Assembly: GCF_014534655.1 (NCBI RefSeq)
Contig: NZ_JACVVD010000020.1
Coordinates: 1-64,000 of the forward strand
Reading direction: 5' to 3'
Length of the DNA: 64,000 bases
From: Paenibacillus sedimenti
GTDB lineage: Bacteria > Bacillota > Bacilli > Paenibacillales > NBRC-103111
The position numbers and the translations under genes are program-made. The notes under the pieces were generated by a model. It ran no database searches. It was given only the letters and a program-made list of their open reading frames with translations, and was not told the origin of the DNA. Of the stretch, positions 44,471 to 55,100 are shown piece after piece; within the stretch, counting starts at the first letter, position 1; every line of letters starts with the position of its first letter.

Positions 44471-45451
44471 ATGAATGTAGCTTTGAGCAATAATAAAGCA
44501 GACAGCGTAGTCATTAAGAAGAAGAAAAAGACCTTCATCTCAGAGATAAAACAAAATTTCTACTTGTACCTATTGGTTTTTCCAGGTGTTTTATTTTTTG
44601 TGATATTCAAATACCTCCCGATGGTGGGAATTATCGTAGCTTTTCAAGACTTTAATATTATGAAAGGACTTTTTAAAAGTAAATTTGTCGGTCTGAAAAA
44701 TTTTGAGTATTTCTTCACTTCAAAGGATTGGCTGGTTGTAACCTTGAACACGGTGTATTTAAATTTATTGTTTCTTTTTACCGGTTTGTTTTTTTCTATC
44801 CTTATTGCCCTTGTACTATCAGAAATCAGCTCCAAGTATTTTAAGAAAGTGACGCAATCTGTTGTCATTCTGCCGAATTTTATTTCTTGGACATTAGTTT
44901 CGATGTTTGTTTTTGCATTACTGTCGACGGATGTAGGATTTATTAATTCAGTTTTAAAAGCGCTTGGTTTTATTCAAGAAGGACAGGAAATCAATTTTTA
45001 TTCAAATCCGAATTTATGGGTTGGCATACTAGTTGTTTTAAAAATATGGAAAGCCGCAGGTTTCGGTTCCGTTATATATTTGGCTGCAATTGCAGGCATT
45101 GATCAGGAAATATATGAAGCTGCCAAAATTGACGGAGCCAGCCGTATGCAGTGTATTACAAAGATTACCTTGCCTCAGCTTCGAACAACAGCAGTGCTTT
45201 TGACCTTATTTGGCATCGGAAACATATTCGACGGGGATTTAGGAATGATTTATGCGATTGTAGGCGACAACCCTACCTTGTATCAGACTACTGATGTCAT
45301 TGACACTTATGTATTCAGAATGCTTAGGCAAATGAATGACTTCAGCATGACTACTGCGATCGGACTTTATCAAGCACTTGTAGGTTTTGTCATCGTCTAT
45401 ATAACGAATTATTTTGCCAAGAAATATGATTCGGATTCAGCCATTTTTTAA
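44471..45451 (+). CDS. lplB: LplB-type ABC transporter permease
   Basis: 326 residues, six membrane helices (first: FYLYLLVFPGVLFFVIFKYL) and the EAA loop YEAAKIDGASRMQCITKITL. The N-terminus (FISEIKQNFYLYLLVFPG) and the LGMIYAIVGDNPTLYQTTDV segment are typical of LplB/YteP permeases that work with long LplA-type binding proteins. DNA is more AT-rich than the GH28-like gene before it. Confidence 0.93.
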   Translation: MNVALSNNKADSVVIKKKKKTFISEIKQNFYLYLLVFPGVLFFVIFKYLPMVGIIVAFQDFNIMKGLFKSKFVGLKNFEYFFTSKDWLVVTLNTVYLNLLFLFTGLFFSILIALVLSEISSKYFKKVTQSVVILPNFISWTLVSMFVFALLSTDVGFINSVLKALGFIQEGQEINFYSNPNLWVGILVVLKIWKAAGFGSVIYLAAIAGIDQEIYEAAKIDGASRMQCITKITLPQLRTTAVLLTLFGIGNIFDGDLGMIYAIVGDNPTLYQTTDVIDTYVFRMLRQMNDFSMTTAIGLYQALVGFVIVYITNYFAKKYDSDSAIF

Positions 45452-45468
45452 AGGAAGGAGATAAAAAA

Positions 45469-46353
45469 ATGAAAACCAGCTTGGAGAATAAAGCAATAGA
45501 TCTATTTTCTTATCTCTTTATGGCCATATTTTCAATATTTTGCATTGTGCCTTTTATCCTTCTTATAGCAAGCTCCCTATCAGACGAAAAAGCTGTACAA
45601 GCGACTGGCTTTGTTCTTTTTCCAAAAGAATTCTCGTTATTTGCTTACAAGGTCATATTTCAGGATAACGCTATATTCAACGCTTACAAGACAACCATAA
45701 CTTTCACCGTTTTGGGTACGGTGCTTTGCCTTATCCTTACGAGTGCTATGGCTTATGCCCTTTCCGTAAAAACGTTTACTCACAGAAACAAAATTGCTTT
45801 TTTCGTGTATTTTACGATGCTGTTTAACGGAGGTTTGATCCCTTCGTACCTTCTAATCGCCAAATATTTAGGCTTAAGAGACAATATCTTGGTTTATATT
45901 CTACCGGTGTTGATTAATCCGTTTAATATGTTTCTGTTAAGAAATTTCTTCAAGCAAATCCCGGATTCGCTGGCGGAGTCCGCCAAAATAGATGGAGCTA
46001 ATGACATCTATATTTTATATAAAATCATCCTTCCATTAGCAAAACCTGCACTGGCAACGATCGGGTTGTTTTATGGACTCGGTTTCTGGAACGAATGGTT
46101 TACAGCCACCCTTTATATTGACAATAAAGACCTGTATTCTTTGCAATATCTGATCATGAAGGTACTCAGAGAAGTGGACTTTATGAATCAAATGAATGAA
46201 ATGCAAGGATTAGTTATGGCTAATAATATAGTTCCAGCCAATACTGCCAAAATGGCTACTGCCGTCGTCACTGTAGGTCCCATTATTTTTGTTTATCCAT
46301 TTATACAAAAGTACTTTGTTAAGGGATTGGTAGTTGGAGCAGTTAAGGGCTAG
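45469..46353 (+). CDS. lplC: LplC/YtcP-type ABC transporter permease
   Basis: 294 residues, six helices, NPFNMFLLRNFFKQIPDSLA and EAA loop AESAKIDGANDIYILYKIIL, C-terminus KYFVKGLVVGAVKG. AAGGAAGGAG precedes the ATG. It is the partner of LplB; the ATPase is presumably supplied by an MsmX-like protein elsewhere. Confidence 0.94.
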   Translation: MKTSLENKAIDLFSYLFMAIFSIFCIVPFILLIASSLSDEKAVQATGFVLFPKEFSLFAYKVIFQDNAIFNAYKTTITFTVLGTVLCLILTSAMAYALSVKTFTHRNKIAFFVYFTMLFNGGLIPSYLLIAKYLGLRDNILVYILPVLINPFNMFLLRNFFKQIPDSLAESAKIDGANDIYILYKIILPLAKPALATIGLFYGLGFWNEWFTATLYIDNKDLYSLQYLIMKVLREVDFMNQMNEMQGLVMANNIVPANTAKMATAVVTVGPIIFVYPFIQKYFVKGLVVGAVKG

Positions 46354-46407
46354 ACCCGCAAAAGCGGTTTAGTATATATCATTATTTATCATTGGGGAGG
46401 ATTAAAC

Positions 46408-48042
46408 ATGAACAAAAAGTTTTTGGTATTGCCGCTTGCCGCAACAATGCTTGCTGCTTCAATCGCTGGATGCAGCAATGGATCAAGCAAGCCGGCTGAA
46501 AGCACTGCGCCTAAAGGCAATACGGCAGAAAGTACTGCGTCCGCAAAAAAGAAGGACCCGGTTACGCTTAATATTCGTTTCTTCGGGACGGAAAACGGGC
46601 ATTACCGCGCTGTCGATCCCGCCTTCAGAGAGTTTGAGAAACGGACGAAGGATACTCTTAATACGACCTTGAATGTTGTATGGACACCGCCTGCCGACTA
46701 TGGTACCAAGCATCAATTGTGGATGACATCGGGAGAAGATGTCGACCTCTTTATTCCGTGGGAATTGAACAAATTCGCCAAAGACGGCGTATTGGCAGAT
46801 TTGGGCAAATACTTTAATAACCCTCAATATCCCGGACTTCAGAAGGCATTTTCACCAGAATATATCAATGACAATAAAATCTTTGGCAAAACCTATGCCA
46901 TTCCGATTACAAACACGTTTATGGATATGGAAGGCGTAATTTACAGAAAAGATTTATTAAAGAAGTACGGAATGAAGGATATCAGCAGTTATGACGATTT
47001 GTATAACTACCTTGAAAAAGTAAAAGAAAACGAAAAAGACATGGTACCATTTGGTAACTACGGAAATACGGCTTTCTTTAAATTATTTACCGATATCAAT
47101 GCACAACAGCTGGAGGGGAAAGTATTTCCGTTTACCGGCATCGGAAATCCGAAGAAAAATTTCGTTTACGCTCAAATAGCCGATGATGGGAAATCCGTTG
47201 CAGGTGTGGCAGCTCTTGGAGATCCGGCATCCGAATGGGCGAACATTAATCCCAAATACGGTCTGGATTATGTGATGAACCAGTTTAATCAAGCGAAGCG
47301 GTTTAACAAATTTATTCCGGCAGATACCTTAGCAAACCCGAATGGACTAGTAGGTAAGGAAGAGAAAGTAGCTGCCGGATATGTACCAGTAGGTGGTTTC
47401 AAGGGAACTGCAGACAAAATAAAGGCAAAGAATCCGAACGCTGAACTTGGTTTCTGGCCTATTTTTAAGAACAATCAAGAATTGAAACCAGGCACTCAAT
47501 CTACGGATGGCAAGGCGTGGAACTTCATTGCCATACCTGCTTCTTCCAAAAAAATTGACAGAACCATGGAATTCCTGGATTGGATTTTCTCCAATCAGGA
47601 GAACAATGACTTATTTACTTACGGTATAAAAGGTACAAACTGGGAGCCTGTAGGAACGAATCAGTGGAAGATTCCGGATGGAGTCGATCCGGCGAAAAAT
47701 TACGGTTTCCCCGGTTACCAATTGACCTGGAATCCGACATTAAACAGAATGCCAGCAGATTTGCCGGAGCAAGTTCAAAAATATTATGAATATCAATTTA
47801 AACCGGATACGTACAAGAAACATGTATTGGCAGGATTTACATTTGATCAAGAGCCTGTAAAAAGTGAAATTGCCAAATGTAACACCGTTATGGATAAGTA
47901 TCTTCCATTTTTACTGTCCGGTTTCGGCGACGTGAATGAGAACTTGTCGAAGATGAATGCGGATTTGAAGGCTGCAGGTGTAGATAAAATTAAAGAAGAA
48001 TTGAAGAAACAAATCAACGCCTTCCTCGCTCAAAAGAAGTAA
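46408..48042 (+). CDS. LplA-like solute-binding lipoprotein, second copy
   Basis: 544 residues, lipobox S-I-A-G-C (Cys22), ribosome site GGGGAGG. A long family-1 binding protein with a DUF3502-like tail (NLSKMNADLKAAGVDKIKEE). Paralogous to the protein at 41075 over its whole length. Having both binding proteins around one permease pair suggests either two substrates for one channel or a binding-protein duplication. Its 3' third also exists in the collapsed copy at 55974-56237. Confidence 0.93.
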   Translation: MNKKFLVLPLAATMLAASIAGCSNGSSKPAESTAPKGNTAESTASAKKKDPVTLNIRFFGTENGHYRAVDPAFREFEKRTKDTLNTTLNVVWTPPADYGTKHQLWMTSGEDVDLFIPWELNKFAKDGVLADLGKYFNNPQYPGLQKAFSPEYINDNKIFGKTYAIPITNTFMDMEGVIYRKDLLKKYGMKDISSYDDLYNYLEKVKENEKDMVPFGNYGNTAFFKLFTDINAQQLEGKVFPFTGIGNPKKNFVYAQIADDGKSVAGVAALGDPASEWANINPKYGLDYVMNQFNQAKRFNKFIPADTLANPNGLVGKEEKVAAGYVPVGGFKGTADKIKAKNPNAELGFWPIFKNNQELKPGTQSTDGKAWNFIAIPASSKKIDRTMEFLDWIFSNQENNDLFTYGIKGTNWEPVGTNQWKIPDGVDPAKNYGFPGYQLTWNPTLNRMPADLPEQVQKYYEYQFKPDTYKKHVLAGFTFDQEPVKSEIAKCNTVMDKYLPFLLSGFGDVNENLSKMNADLKAAGVDKIKEELKKQINAFLAQKK

Positions 48043-48097
48043 AATATTCTCAATATACATCACAATGAAGAATGCATTATTGTATATTTGAGTAATT

Positions 48098-48141
48098 GGG
48101 GGCATCTGTAGATTTGGGTAAATCAAATCTATAGGTGTTCC
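48098..48141 (+). terminator. Long hairpin after the second binding protein
   Basis: An 18-bp stem (GGGGCATCTGTAGATTTG with CAAATCTATAGGTGTTCC, several G-T pairs) and no long U-run. An equivalent hairpin follows the collapsed copy at 56260-56308. Confidence 0.6.
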
Positions 48142-48207
48142 TATCCTATTCTAACCTGGATAGATGCCGGCTATGTGCATCTTATTTAATCTAACAAAGG
48201 AGATTAT

Positions 48208-48221
48208 TGAAAACGCTTTAT
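48208..48221. promoter_or_regulatory. cre-like site before the 2267-residue lyase
   Basis: TGAAAACGCTTTAT fits the core of the CcpA consensus (TGNAANCGNTT) but lacks the final CA. It lies 60 bp before the start codon. Confidence 0.35.
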
Positions 48222-48280
48222 TTTTCTGGTTTGCCTTACTACACACGAAGCAAAGCTTCTAAACAAAAGGGTGATTACAG

Positions 48281-51200
48281 ATGAAACAAAAGGGAAAAAG
48301 AGTACTATCCCTGGTTACAGCCATTGTAATGATAGCACAGATACTTTTAATCGCTTTGCCGGTTGCTGTGAAAGCGGAAACAAACACGATTTTTACAAAT
48401 TATCTGCCAGAGATTACACAGGTAACCGATGCAGCCGGGTTTACACATCCCGGTGTAGGACAAACCAAGGAGCTTCTTGAAAACGTTAGATCGAAGGTCA
48501 GAGCGGGAGCACAACCTTGGACGTACTATTTTAATACCATGCTGCTCCCGGCTGCTGAAGCTTCGAAGACGGTTACGTCAAGCAACAGCGGCGATGGCAA
48601 GACACCAAGCGCTGATTATTTCGACAGTCAGGGTATTCAAGGAAGGTTTATTGCAGATAGCATAAAGGCATATGCACAGGCGGTTATGTATTATGTGACC
48701 GGCGATGAAGTATACCGCGCCAATGCAATGATGATTATCCGTATTTGGGAACAGATGGATCCTGCGAAATACAAGTACTATTCAGATGCTCATATTCACG
48801 CAGGAATACCTCTTAACCGAATGCTCATGGCAGCGGAGATTTTAAGGTATACAAGCACTCAAACAGAATCACTGGCTTGGACAGATCAAGATACAGCTAA
48901 ATTAACCAATAATCTTATCATTCCGATAACGGAAACATTGCTGCATAGCCAACACCATTTTATGAACCAGCATAATTATCCGCTCATTGGAGCCATATCC
49001 GGGTACATCTTTACCGGCAACCGCGAGAGATACAACGAGGCTGTGGAATGGTTTACCGTTAACCGTACAGCTAATGACCAAGGCTTCAACGGATCTATTA
49101 AGGCGCTGTTCCGGTGGGTAACGGAGGAACAAAAGCCGGGAACGATAGTCGGGGAAGGAACGCCGGTAGAACCTCACGTTCAGCATATGGAGATGGGCAG
49201 GGACCAAGCGCATGGCGGCGGCGACTTAACCAACGCGGCCATCATTACCCGATTGATTCACGCCCAAGGAACCAAAGTAGACCCGGTAGCCGGAACCCCG
49301 TCTACAGCGGACAATGCAGTGGATATCATGGAGTTCCTGAATCATCGACTTTTGGCGGCAGCCGACTATTTTTGGCAGTTCATGCTAGGTTATGACACGC
49401 CATGGACACCGCAGGCATACGCCATTACCGGCGGCGACCCTGATAACGTTGGTATGGGTGGATATATAAGAGACACTTATAATACAATTGCACACGGTTA
49501 CTGGGGAAGATTTTCGACGGCTAACTTCTGGGATTTTTATTCCTACTATACTTATGTCAAACATGAAGATGTAGCCGAGATTGCACCGTATTATTATGAA
49601 GCCTTCACCAAGAAACTCCCGTCAACTCCCGATGGCTGGCGCAATAAGGATGCAGGCAATGACTTCTGGCTCTATTTGCCGCCGGAGGCCGAGGCTGATG
49701 CAGCAAAGTTTATACCTCAGGATCAAACCAGCGGCAAAACCTTGCATCTGGAAGACCGGTACACAAATCTTGACAACCATACGGCTACGATGCAAGAGGG
49801 CGATACCAGATTCATCCGTTTTCATGCAACTCAAGAAGGAAGTAAAATAGCTGTTCTCAGCTTTGCAAGTGCAGGTTCGGGGTCCTTTGGATTCAAAATT
49901 CGAACCAATGGCGTAACCACAATTGATTGGGGGGGTTCGACCTTCACCCTTCCGGATACAAAGGGGGAGTGGAAATATGTAGTGTTGGCCGGGGGCTTTG
50001 GCGATATGGTCTTTATGACGGTAAAAGGAGCCCCTGGCGTTACCGTCGATATTGACTCCGTTGATGCGGCGGCAGGTACGAATCTGACACCCCCGGTATT
50101 CAAAGCCGGAAGCTCGGATTTGAAGATCTATACTTATGTAGGAGCGACCGTGAATGTAGATTTGTCTGCTACGGATGCAAGCAGCACGGATGTAATTGCG
50201 TATGAGCTTCAGAATAATTCCAAGGGGCTTCCGATTGATACCCATACAGGCGCATTTTTCTGGCAGCCTACAGAGGCCGGAGACTATTCCGTTGTCGTTA
50301 CGGCTACGGACGGCACTACCGTTTCGGTCAAAAATATCAACATTATCGTAAGCAGCGACCGTGCTTCTGCAGTACAAGCCATCACTTCGTCCTATGATAG
50401 TAACCAAGCATACATTGAAGCAACACTTAACAATTTCCACACGGTTTATAACGACACGTTGAGTCTGATTAACACTGCGTCCGATGTGGAGTTCGATATG
50501 CAATTGCAAGCTCTAAGGGCTGCAGTCGATGGTCTGGAATTAGTAACGCCTTTAACTGATTTCGGCATGCCTTGGTCCAAGCTTGTTGCTTGGTCCACCT
50601 TTGGTAAAGATGCCACTTATGTAAATGATGGTGATTGGGAGAGCGGCGCTTGGTTTGGTCTGGCGCAGGGGTCACCGCCGCATTTGTATCATTTGCTGGA
50701 TTTCGGTTCCGATTATAAGGTTTCAGCTACCAAGTTTGGGTTCAAGAGCAATATCTTCGTAGATCGTCTCGCCAACTCTACGGTATATGGATCCAATGAT
50801 AAGATGAACTGGACTCGGCTGACACCGGGAGTCACCCAGTATACGCAAGCTTATCATACTCTTGATGTAGATCCTGCATACCAAAATGAGAAATACCGTT
50901 ATATCAAATTGGAAATGATCAAACCGCTGCCCGATGTTCTTCGTGGGAATGTGGTTAATCTCTTGGAAATGCGCGATTTTGACATCTATGGAACGCGTCA
51001 TGAAATCGGCAACAAGCTTCAAGCGGTTTCCTTAAGTTCGGATCAGGCTCTTAACGGCAGGGTTGCACTAGGCAATACAGTTAAAGCATCCATCACGGCC
51101 AAAGAAGCGATCCAAAACGTAAAGGTTAAAATTCAAGGCCAGGATGCCACAGTCAGTACGACGGACCATATCAACTGGACGGCTACGGCAATTTTGACCG

Positions 51201-54200
51201 GACAAGATCAAACCGGCGATGTGAAAGTCAGTGTCGATTATACCAAGCAGGACGGAACGAACGGAGATACCCTGTATGGCACAACCGATGGTTCCAAGCT
51301 GTTCGCTGCCGATGATTCGGATTTGATTACGAATCTGGCCAGCCTCGCCAATTTGATTGGTTATAGCGCGGCAGATACGTTAAAACAAGCGAATTATCTA
51401 TTTGACAACAATGCAAGTACGGCTTCCGAGTTCCGGTTGAACGGCTCTGGAGCGGGAAGCTACATGACCTTTGACTTCAGGGAAGGCAATCAAGTGACGC
51501 TTTCGAATGTAGAACTGCTTGCAAGACAAGATCAAGTTGCTCGACTAAGCGGTGCAGTGGTTCAAGGCTCCAACGATAATACGACATGGACGACCCTCAC
51601 CAAAGGAGCTGCATCTACAGCGGATTGGCAAATGTTGAAGGTTAGCGATACGAAAGGGTACCGTTATATCCGAATTTACAATGCGAATACGTGGTTCGGC
51701 AATATGGCGGAAGTAAGACTACATGGCGTTGTGAAGTCCCTGAGTAAGATCGCGTCGTCTTCGATCAGTTCGGCTCAGAGCGTCAAAAGCAGGATTGTTC
51801 CAGGTAACACGGCCAAATTGACCTTCACTTCCAAAGAAGCGATCAATAATGTCAAGGTCACAATCCAAGGTCAAGCCGCGACGGTTACTTCTGCGGACAA
51901 TATCAACTGGAACGCAGAGGCGACCTTGAATCAAGGCGCAGCAACAGGCACAGTAAATTTCGCCATCACTTACAACCAGCAAGATGGAGCAGTCGGATTC
52001 CCTATTCACTCTACTACAGATAACTCCACTCTGATCCTTGTAGACGAGTCGGATGTGATTAAAAATGTGACTAGTATCGCCAATTTAATGGACTCTACTG
52101 CAGGAAGAACGTCAGCAACGACACTGCAACAGGTGAATTATCTGTTTGACAACAATGCAAGTACGAGTTCCGACTTCCGTATTGGAAGCAACAACTCCGG
52201 CTCCGGAAGCTATATCACCTTTGACTTTAAGGAAGGCAATCTAGTTACGCTTTCGAATGTAGAACTGCTTGCAAGACAAGATCAAGTTGCTCGACTAAAC
52301 GGTGCAGTGGTTCAGGGCTCCAACGATAATACGACCTGGACAAATCTCACTGCAGCGGCGGTATCTGCACCGGATTGGCAGACCTTGACGGTCAGCGGCA
52401 ATGTCCCGTATCGTTATATCCGAATTTACAATGGCAATGCATGGTTTGGCAATATGGCCGAGGTGAGATTCCATGGAAACGTTGAATCTGTGACCAAAAT
52501 CCAATCGGCTTCGATCAGTTCGGCTCAAAGCATCATGAACAGGATCGTGCCAGGCAACACAGTTAATGTAGCGATTGTAGCCAAAGAGCCCATTAAAGAC
52601 GTAAAAGTCGCGATTCAAGGCCAAGATGCAACCGTATCTTCCACAGACAATATCAACTGGAAGGCTACGGCCACCTTGAATCAAGGCGTGGCTTCAGGGC
52701 CGGTGAAATTCACCGTGAATTACATTAAACAAGATGGAACGGCAGGGTATCCAGCCACTCAAACAACAGACAACACTGCTCTTTACCTTGTTGATGAGTC
52801 GGATGTGATTAAAAATGTCACCAGCATCACCAATTTGATTGATTCAACCTCAGGAAGGACTGCTGCGCAAACCTTACAGCAGGTAAATTACTTGTTTGAC
52901 AGCAACGCAACTTCGGGTTCCGACTTCCGTATTGGAAGCAACAACTCCGGAACGGGAAGCTACATTATCTTTGACTTTAAAGCAGGCAATCAAGCTGCGC
53001 TTACGAGTGTAGAGCTGCTCGCAAGACAAGATCAAAATTATGCAAGAATCAATGGTGCAGTGATCCAAGGATCCAACGATAATACGACTTGGACGACTCT
53101 CACCAAAGCGGCGGTAGCCACACGGGATTGGCAAACCTTGGAGGTCAGCAGTAAAGTGCCGTACCGTTACATCAAAATTGTCAACCCAAACACTTGGTTT
53201 GGAAATGTGAATGAAGTGAGATTCCACGGGGCAGTGAAACCGGCGGACGTGACGCCTCCGGTTACAACGGATGATGCGCCCCAGGGATCAGTGAACAAGG
53301 ATACGACGGTTAACCTCACTGCCACTGATGAAAACTCCGGCGTTGCGGCCACCTACTACAAAGTAGACGGCGGCGCGCAGCAAACAGGGAACACGGTTAC
53401 ATTGACCACCTATGGAACGCATACGTTAGTGTATTGGAGCGTAGACTGGGCCGGCAATGTGGAGCAGCAGCATACGGTCACCGTAAACCTCGATAAGACT
53501 GCTCCGGTTGTGGCCGGCTTGTATGCGGATATTACAGTGCCGACCAACAAAGATGTTACTGTAACAATCTACTATCCGAATGACGTAGTGCTGACGGAGT
53601 ACAAAGTTGGCGATAACAGCGAATGGACAGCGTACACGGGTCCGGTAACGGTTTCCGAAAACGTAACGGTGTATGCAAGAAGTGCGGATGCTGCGGGCAA
53701 TGTCTCGGACGTAGCGAGCTACACGGTCAGCAACATTTACAAGACAGCACCTTCGGACGCCATCTTGACAGCTGACATTACAGGTCCGACCAACGGCAAT
53801 GTCACCTTGACGATCAGCTACCCGGACAACGTGGCGGTCAAAGAGTACAAAGTAGGAGATAACGGCACATGGACAGCGTATGCTTCACCTGTGACCGTAT
53901 CCGACAATGTTACCGTCTTTGCACGGAGCAAGGACATTGCAGGCAATGTTTCGAATGTAACCAGCTATACCGTAAGCAATATCGACAGGACGCCGCCTGC
54001 GGACGCCGTATTGTCTGCCGACATTACGGAGCCGACTAATCAGGATGTTACTGTAACGATCAGCTATCCGGTCGATGCTGCAGTGAAGGAGTACAAGGTA
54101 GGCGAAAACGGCGTTTGGACCGCGTACGGTGCTCCTGTGGTGATCTCCGAAAACAGCACGGTGTATGCAAGAGGGAAGGATGCTGCCGGCAATGTTTCCA

Positions 54201-55084
54201 ACGTCACCCAGTATGCGGTTGGCAATATCGACCGAATCCCGCCAACCGACGCAACCTTGGCGGTAGATACCACAGCTCCGACCAATCAAGGTGTCACCGT
54301 AACGATCACCTATCCGGACGATGCGGCGGTGAAAGAGTATAAAGTGGGCGATAGCGGCCTGTGGGCAGCTTATACGGAGCCCGTTGTTGTTCAAGAGAAT
54401 GATACGGTATATGCAAGAGGAACGGACGCTGTAGGCAATGTATCGAATGTAACCAGCGCCGTTGTAAGCAACATTTGGAAGATTGCTCCTGTCACCACGG
54501 CAGCATTAAGCCCTGCTCAGCCTACCGGCAAGAACAGCTGGTATACGTCGGATGTAACCGTAAGCTTATCCGTTTACGCTAGTGTATATGGAGGAGCGGT
54601 GAAAACGGAATATCAAGTGAATGACGGTGCATGGATCATTTACACCGGTTCCATTCCTGCCTTTGGTGATGGAGCTTATAAGCTGGGTTACCGCAGTACG
54701 GATGAAGCCGGCAATGTGGAACAACTCAAAACCATTGAGTTCAAAGTGGACAAGACAGCCCCTGTATTATCTGTCCAGTTGGACAAGACGTCGATCTGGC
54801 CGCCGAATCATATGATGGTACCGATCAATGCCACTCTGCTTCCGAGCGACGACGGTTCAGGGATTGAATCGGTGGTGTTGACCTCCATTACCAGCAATCT
54901 GCCGGATAGCGGCAGAGGCGGCGACATTCAGGCGAATTTCGGCACAGCCGCCACTTCATTCAGCGTGCGTGCAGAAAAAGGAAGCAATTACACCATCACG
55001 TACACGGCTACCGATAAAGCGGGCAACAAAACGGTAGTAACGGCAACCGTAACGGTGCCTCATGATCAATCCGGCATTCATTAA
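48281..55084 (+). CDS. Giant secreted alginate-lyase-fold protein with repeated F5/8C and Ig-like modules
   Basis: 2267 residues. Signal peptide (1-32); an alpha-helical alginate_lyase-type domain (about 50-470) with HHFMNQHNYPLIGAISGYIF and HPGVGQTKELLENVRSKVRA; a beta-sandwich (490-600); a putative Ig (605-695); a FIVAR-like helical hairpin (700-750); a discoidin/F5-8C module (765-905). Three tandem units of about 245 residues follow (907-1150, 1150-1402, 1402-1654), each an Ig-like part plus an F5-8C part (LLARQDQ, GSNDNTTWT, YRYIRI). Then about six Ig-like/OmpL47-type repeats (1660-2160) and a terminal Ig (2165-2260). No SLH or sortase signal is present. Probably an extracellular uronate-polysaccharide lyase whose products are imported by LplBC; the substrate is inferred. 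Confidence 0.87.
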   Translation: MKQKGKRVLSLVTAIVMIAQILLIALPVAVKAETNTIFTNYLPEITQVTDAAGFTHPGVGQTKELLENVRSKVRAGAQPWTYYFNTMLLPAAEASKTVTSSNSGDGKTPSADYFDSQGIQGRFIADSIKAYAQAVMYYVTGDEVYRANAMMIIRIWEQMDPAKYKYYSDAHIHAGIPLNRMLMAAEILRYTSTQTESLAWTDQDTAKLTNNLIIPITETLLHSQHHFMNQHNYPLIGAISGYIFTGNRERYNEAVEWFTVNRTANDQGFNGSIKALFRWVTEEQKPGTIVGEGTPVEPHVQHMEMGRDQAHGGGDLTNAAIITRLIHAQGTKVDPVAGTPSTADNAVDIMEFLNHRLLAAADYFWQFMLGYDTPWTPQAYAITGGDPDNVGMGGYIRDTYNTIAHGYWGRFSTANFWDFYSYYTYVKHEDVAEIAPYYYEAFTKKLPSTPDGWRNKDAGNDFWLYLPPEAEADAAKFIPQDQTSGKTLHLEDRYTNLDNHTATMQEGDTRFIRFHATQEGSKIAVLSFASAGSGSFGFKIRTNGVTTIDWGGSTFTLPDTKGEWKYVVLAGGFGDMVFMTVKGAPGVTVDIDSVDAAAGTNLTPPVFKAGSSDLKIYTYVGATVNVDLSATDASSTDVIAYELQNNSKGLPIDTHTGAFFWQPTEAGDYSVVVTATDGTTVSVKNINIIVSSDRASAVQAITSSYDSNQAYIEATLNNFHTVYNDTLSLINTASDVEFDMQLQALRAAVDGLELVTPLTDFGMPWSKLVAWSTFGKDATYVNDGDWESGAWFGLAQGSPPHLYHLLDFGSDYKVSATKFGFKSNIFVDRLANSTVYGSNDKMNWTRLTPGVTQYTQAYHTLDVDPAYQNEKYRYIKLEMIKPLPDVLRGNVVNLLEMRDFDIYGTRHEIGNKLQAVSLSSDQALNGRVALGNTVKASITAKEAIQNVKVKIQGQDATVSTTDHINWTATAILTGQDQTGDVKVSVDYTKQDGTNGDTLYGTTDGSKLFAADDSDLITNLASLANLIGYSAADTLKQANYLFDNNASTASEFRLNGSGAGSYMTFDFREGNQVTLSNVELLARQDQVARLSGAVVQGSNDNTTWTTLTKGAASTADWQMLKVSDTKGYRYIRIYNANTWFGNMAEVRLHGVVKSLSKIASSSISSAQSVKSRIVPGNTAKLTFTSKEAINNVKVTIQGQAATVTSADNINWNAEATLNQGAATGTVNFAITYNQQDGAVGFPIHSTTDNSTLILVDESDVIKNVTSIANLMDSTAGRTSATTLQQVNYLFDNNASTSSDFRIGSNNSGSGSYITFDFKEGNLVTLSNVELLARQDQVARLNGAVVQGSNDNTTWTNLTAAAVSAPDWQTLTVSGNVPYRYIRIYNGNAWFGNMAEVRFHGNVESVTKIQSASISSAQSIMNRIVPGNTVNVAIVAKEPIKDVKVAIQGQDATVSSTDNINWKATATLNQGVASGPVKFTVNYIKQDGTAGYPATQTTDNTALYLVDESDVIKNVTSITNLIDSTSGRTAAQTLQQVNYLFDSNATSGSDFRIGSNNSGTGSYIIFDFKAGNQAALTSVELLARQDQNYARINGAVIQGSNDNTTWTTLTKAAVATRDWQTLEVSSKVPYRYIKIVNPNTWFGNVNEVRFHGAVKPADVTPPVTTDDAPQGSVNKDTTVNLTATDENSGVAATYYKVDGGAQQTGNTVTLTTYGTHTLVYWSVDWAGNVEQQHTVTVNLDKTAPVVAGLYADITVPTNKDVTVTIYYPNDVVLTEYKVGDNSEWTAYTGPVTVSENVTVYARSADAAGNVSDVASYTVSNIYKTAPSDAILTADITGPTNGNVTLTISYPDNVAVKEYKVGDNGTWTAYASPVTVSDNVTVFARSKDIAGNVSNVTSYTVSNIDRTPPADAVLSADITEPTNQDVTVTISYPVDAAVKEYKVGENGVWTAYGAPVVISENSTVYARGKDAAGNVSNVTQYAVGNIDRIPPTDATLAVDTTAPTNQGVTVTITYPDDAAVKEYKVGDSGLWAAYTEPVVVQENDTVYARGTDAVGNVSNVTSAVVSNIWKIAPVTTAALSPAQPTGKNSWYTSDVTVSLSVYASVYGGAVKTEYQVNDGAWIIYTGSIPAFGDGAYKLGYRSTDEAGNVEQLKTIEFKVDKTAPVLSVQLDKTSIWPPNHMMVPINATLLPSDDGSGIESVVLTSITSNLPDSGRGGDIQANFGTAATSFSVRAEKGSNYTITYTATDKAGNKTVVTATVTVPHDQSGIH
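51001..53240 (+). repeat. Three tandem 0.75-kb coding repeats
   Basis: Units start near 51001, 51727 and 52485. Parts of units 1 and 2 are almost identical in DNA (for example around 51497-51545 and 52249-52297), which shows recent duplication or gene conversion. Confidence 0.85.
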
Positions 55085-55100
55085 TTAGAACCATTTTATC

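Noticed and set aside
49622..50509. 295-codon minus frame opposite the giant lyase
   Set aside because: Shadow created by codon bias of the plus-strand gene.
51001..53240. Considered as a CRISPR-like or satellite repeat
   Set aside because: The repeats are about 0.75 kb, in frame and encode Ig-like plus F5/8C modules; there are no short repeats with unique spacers anywhere in the window.
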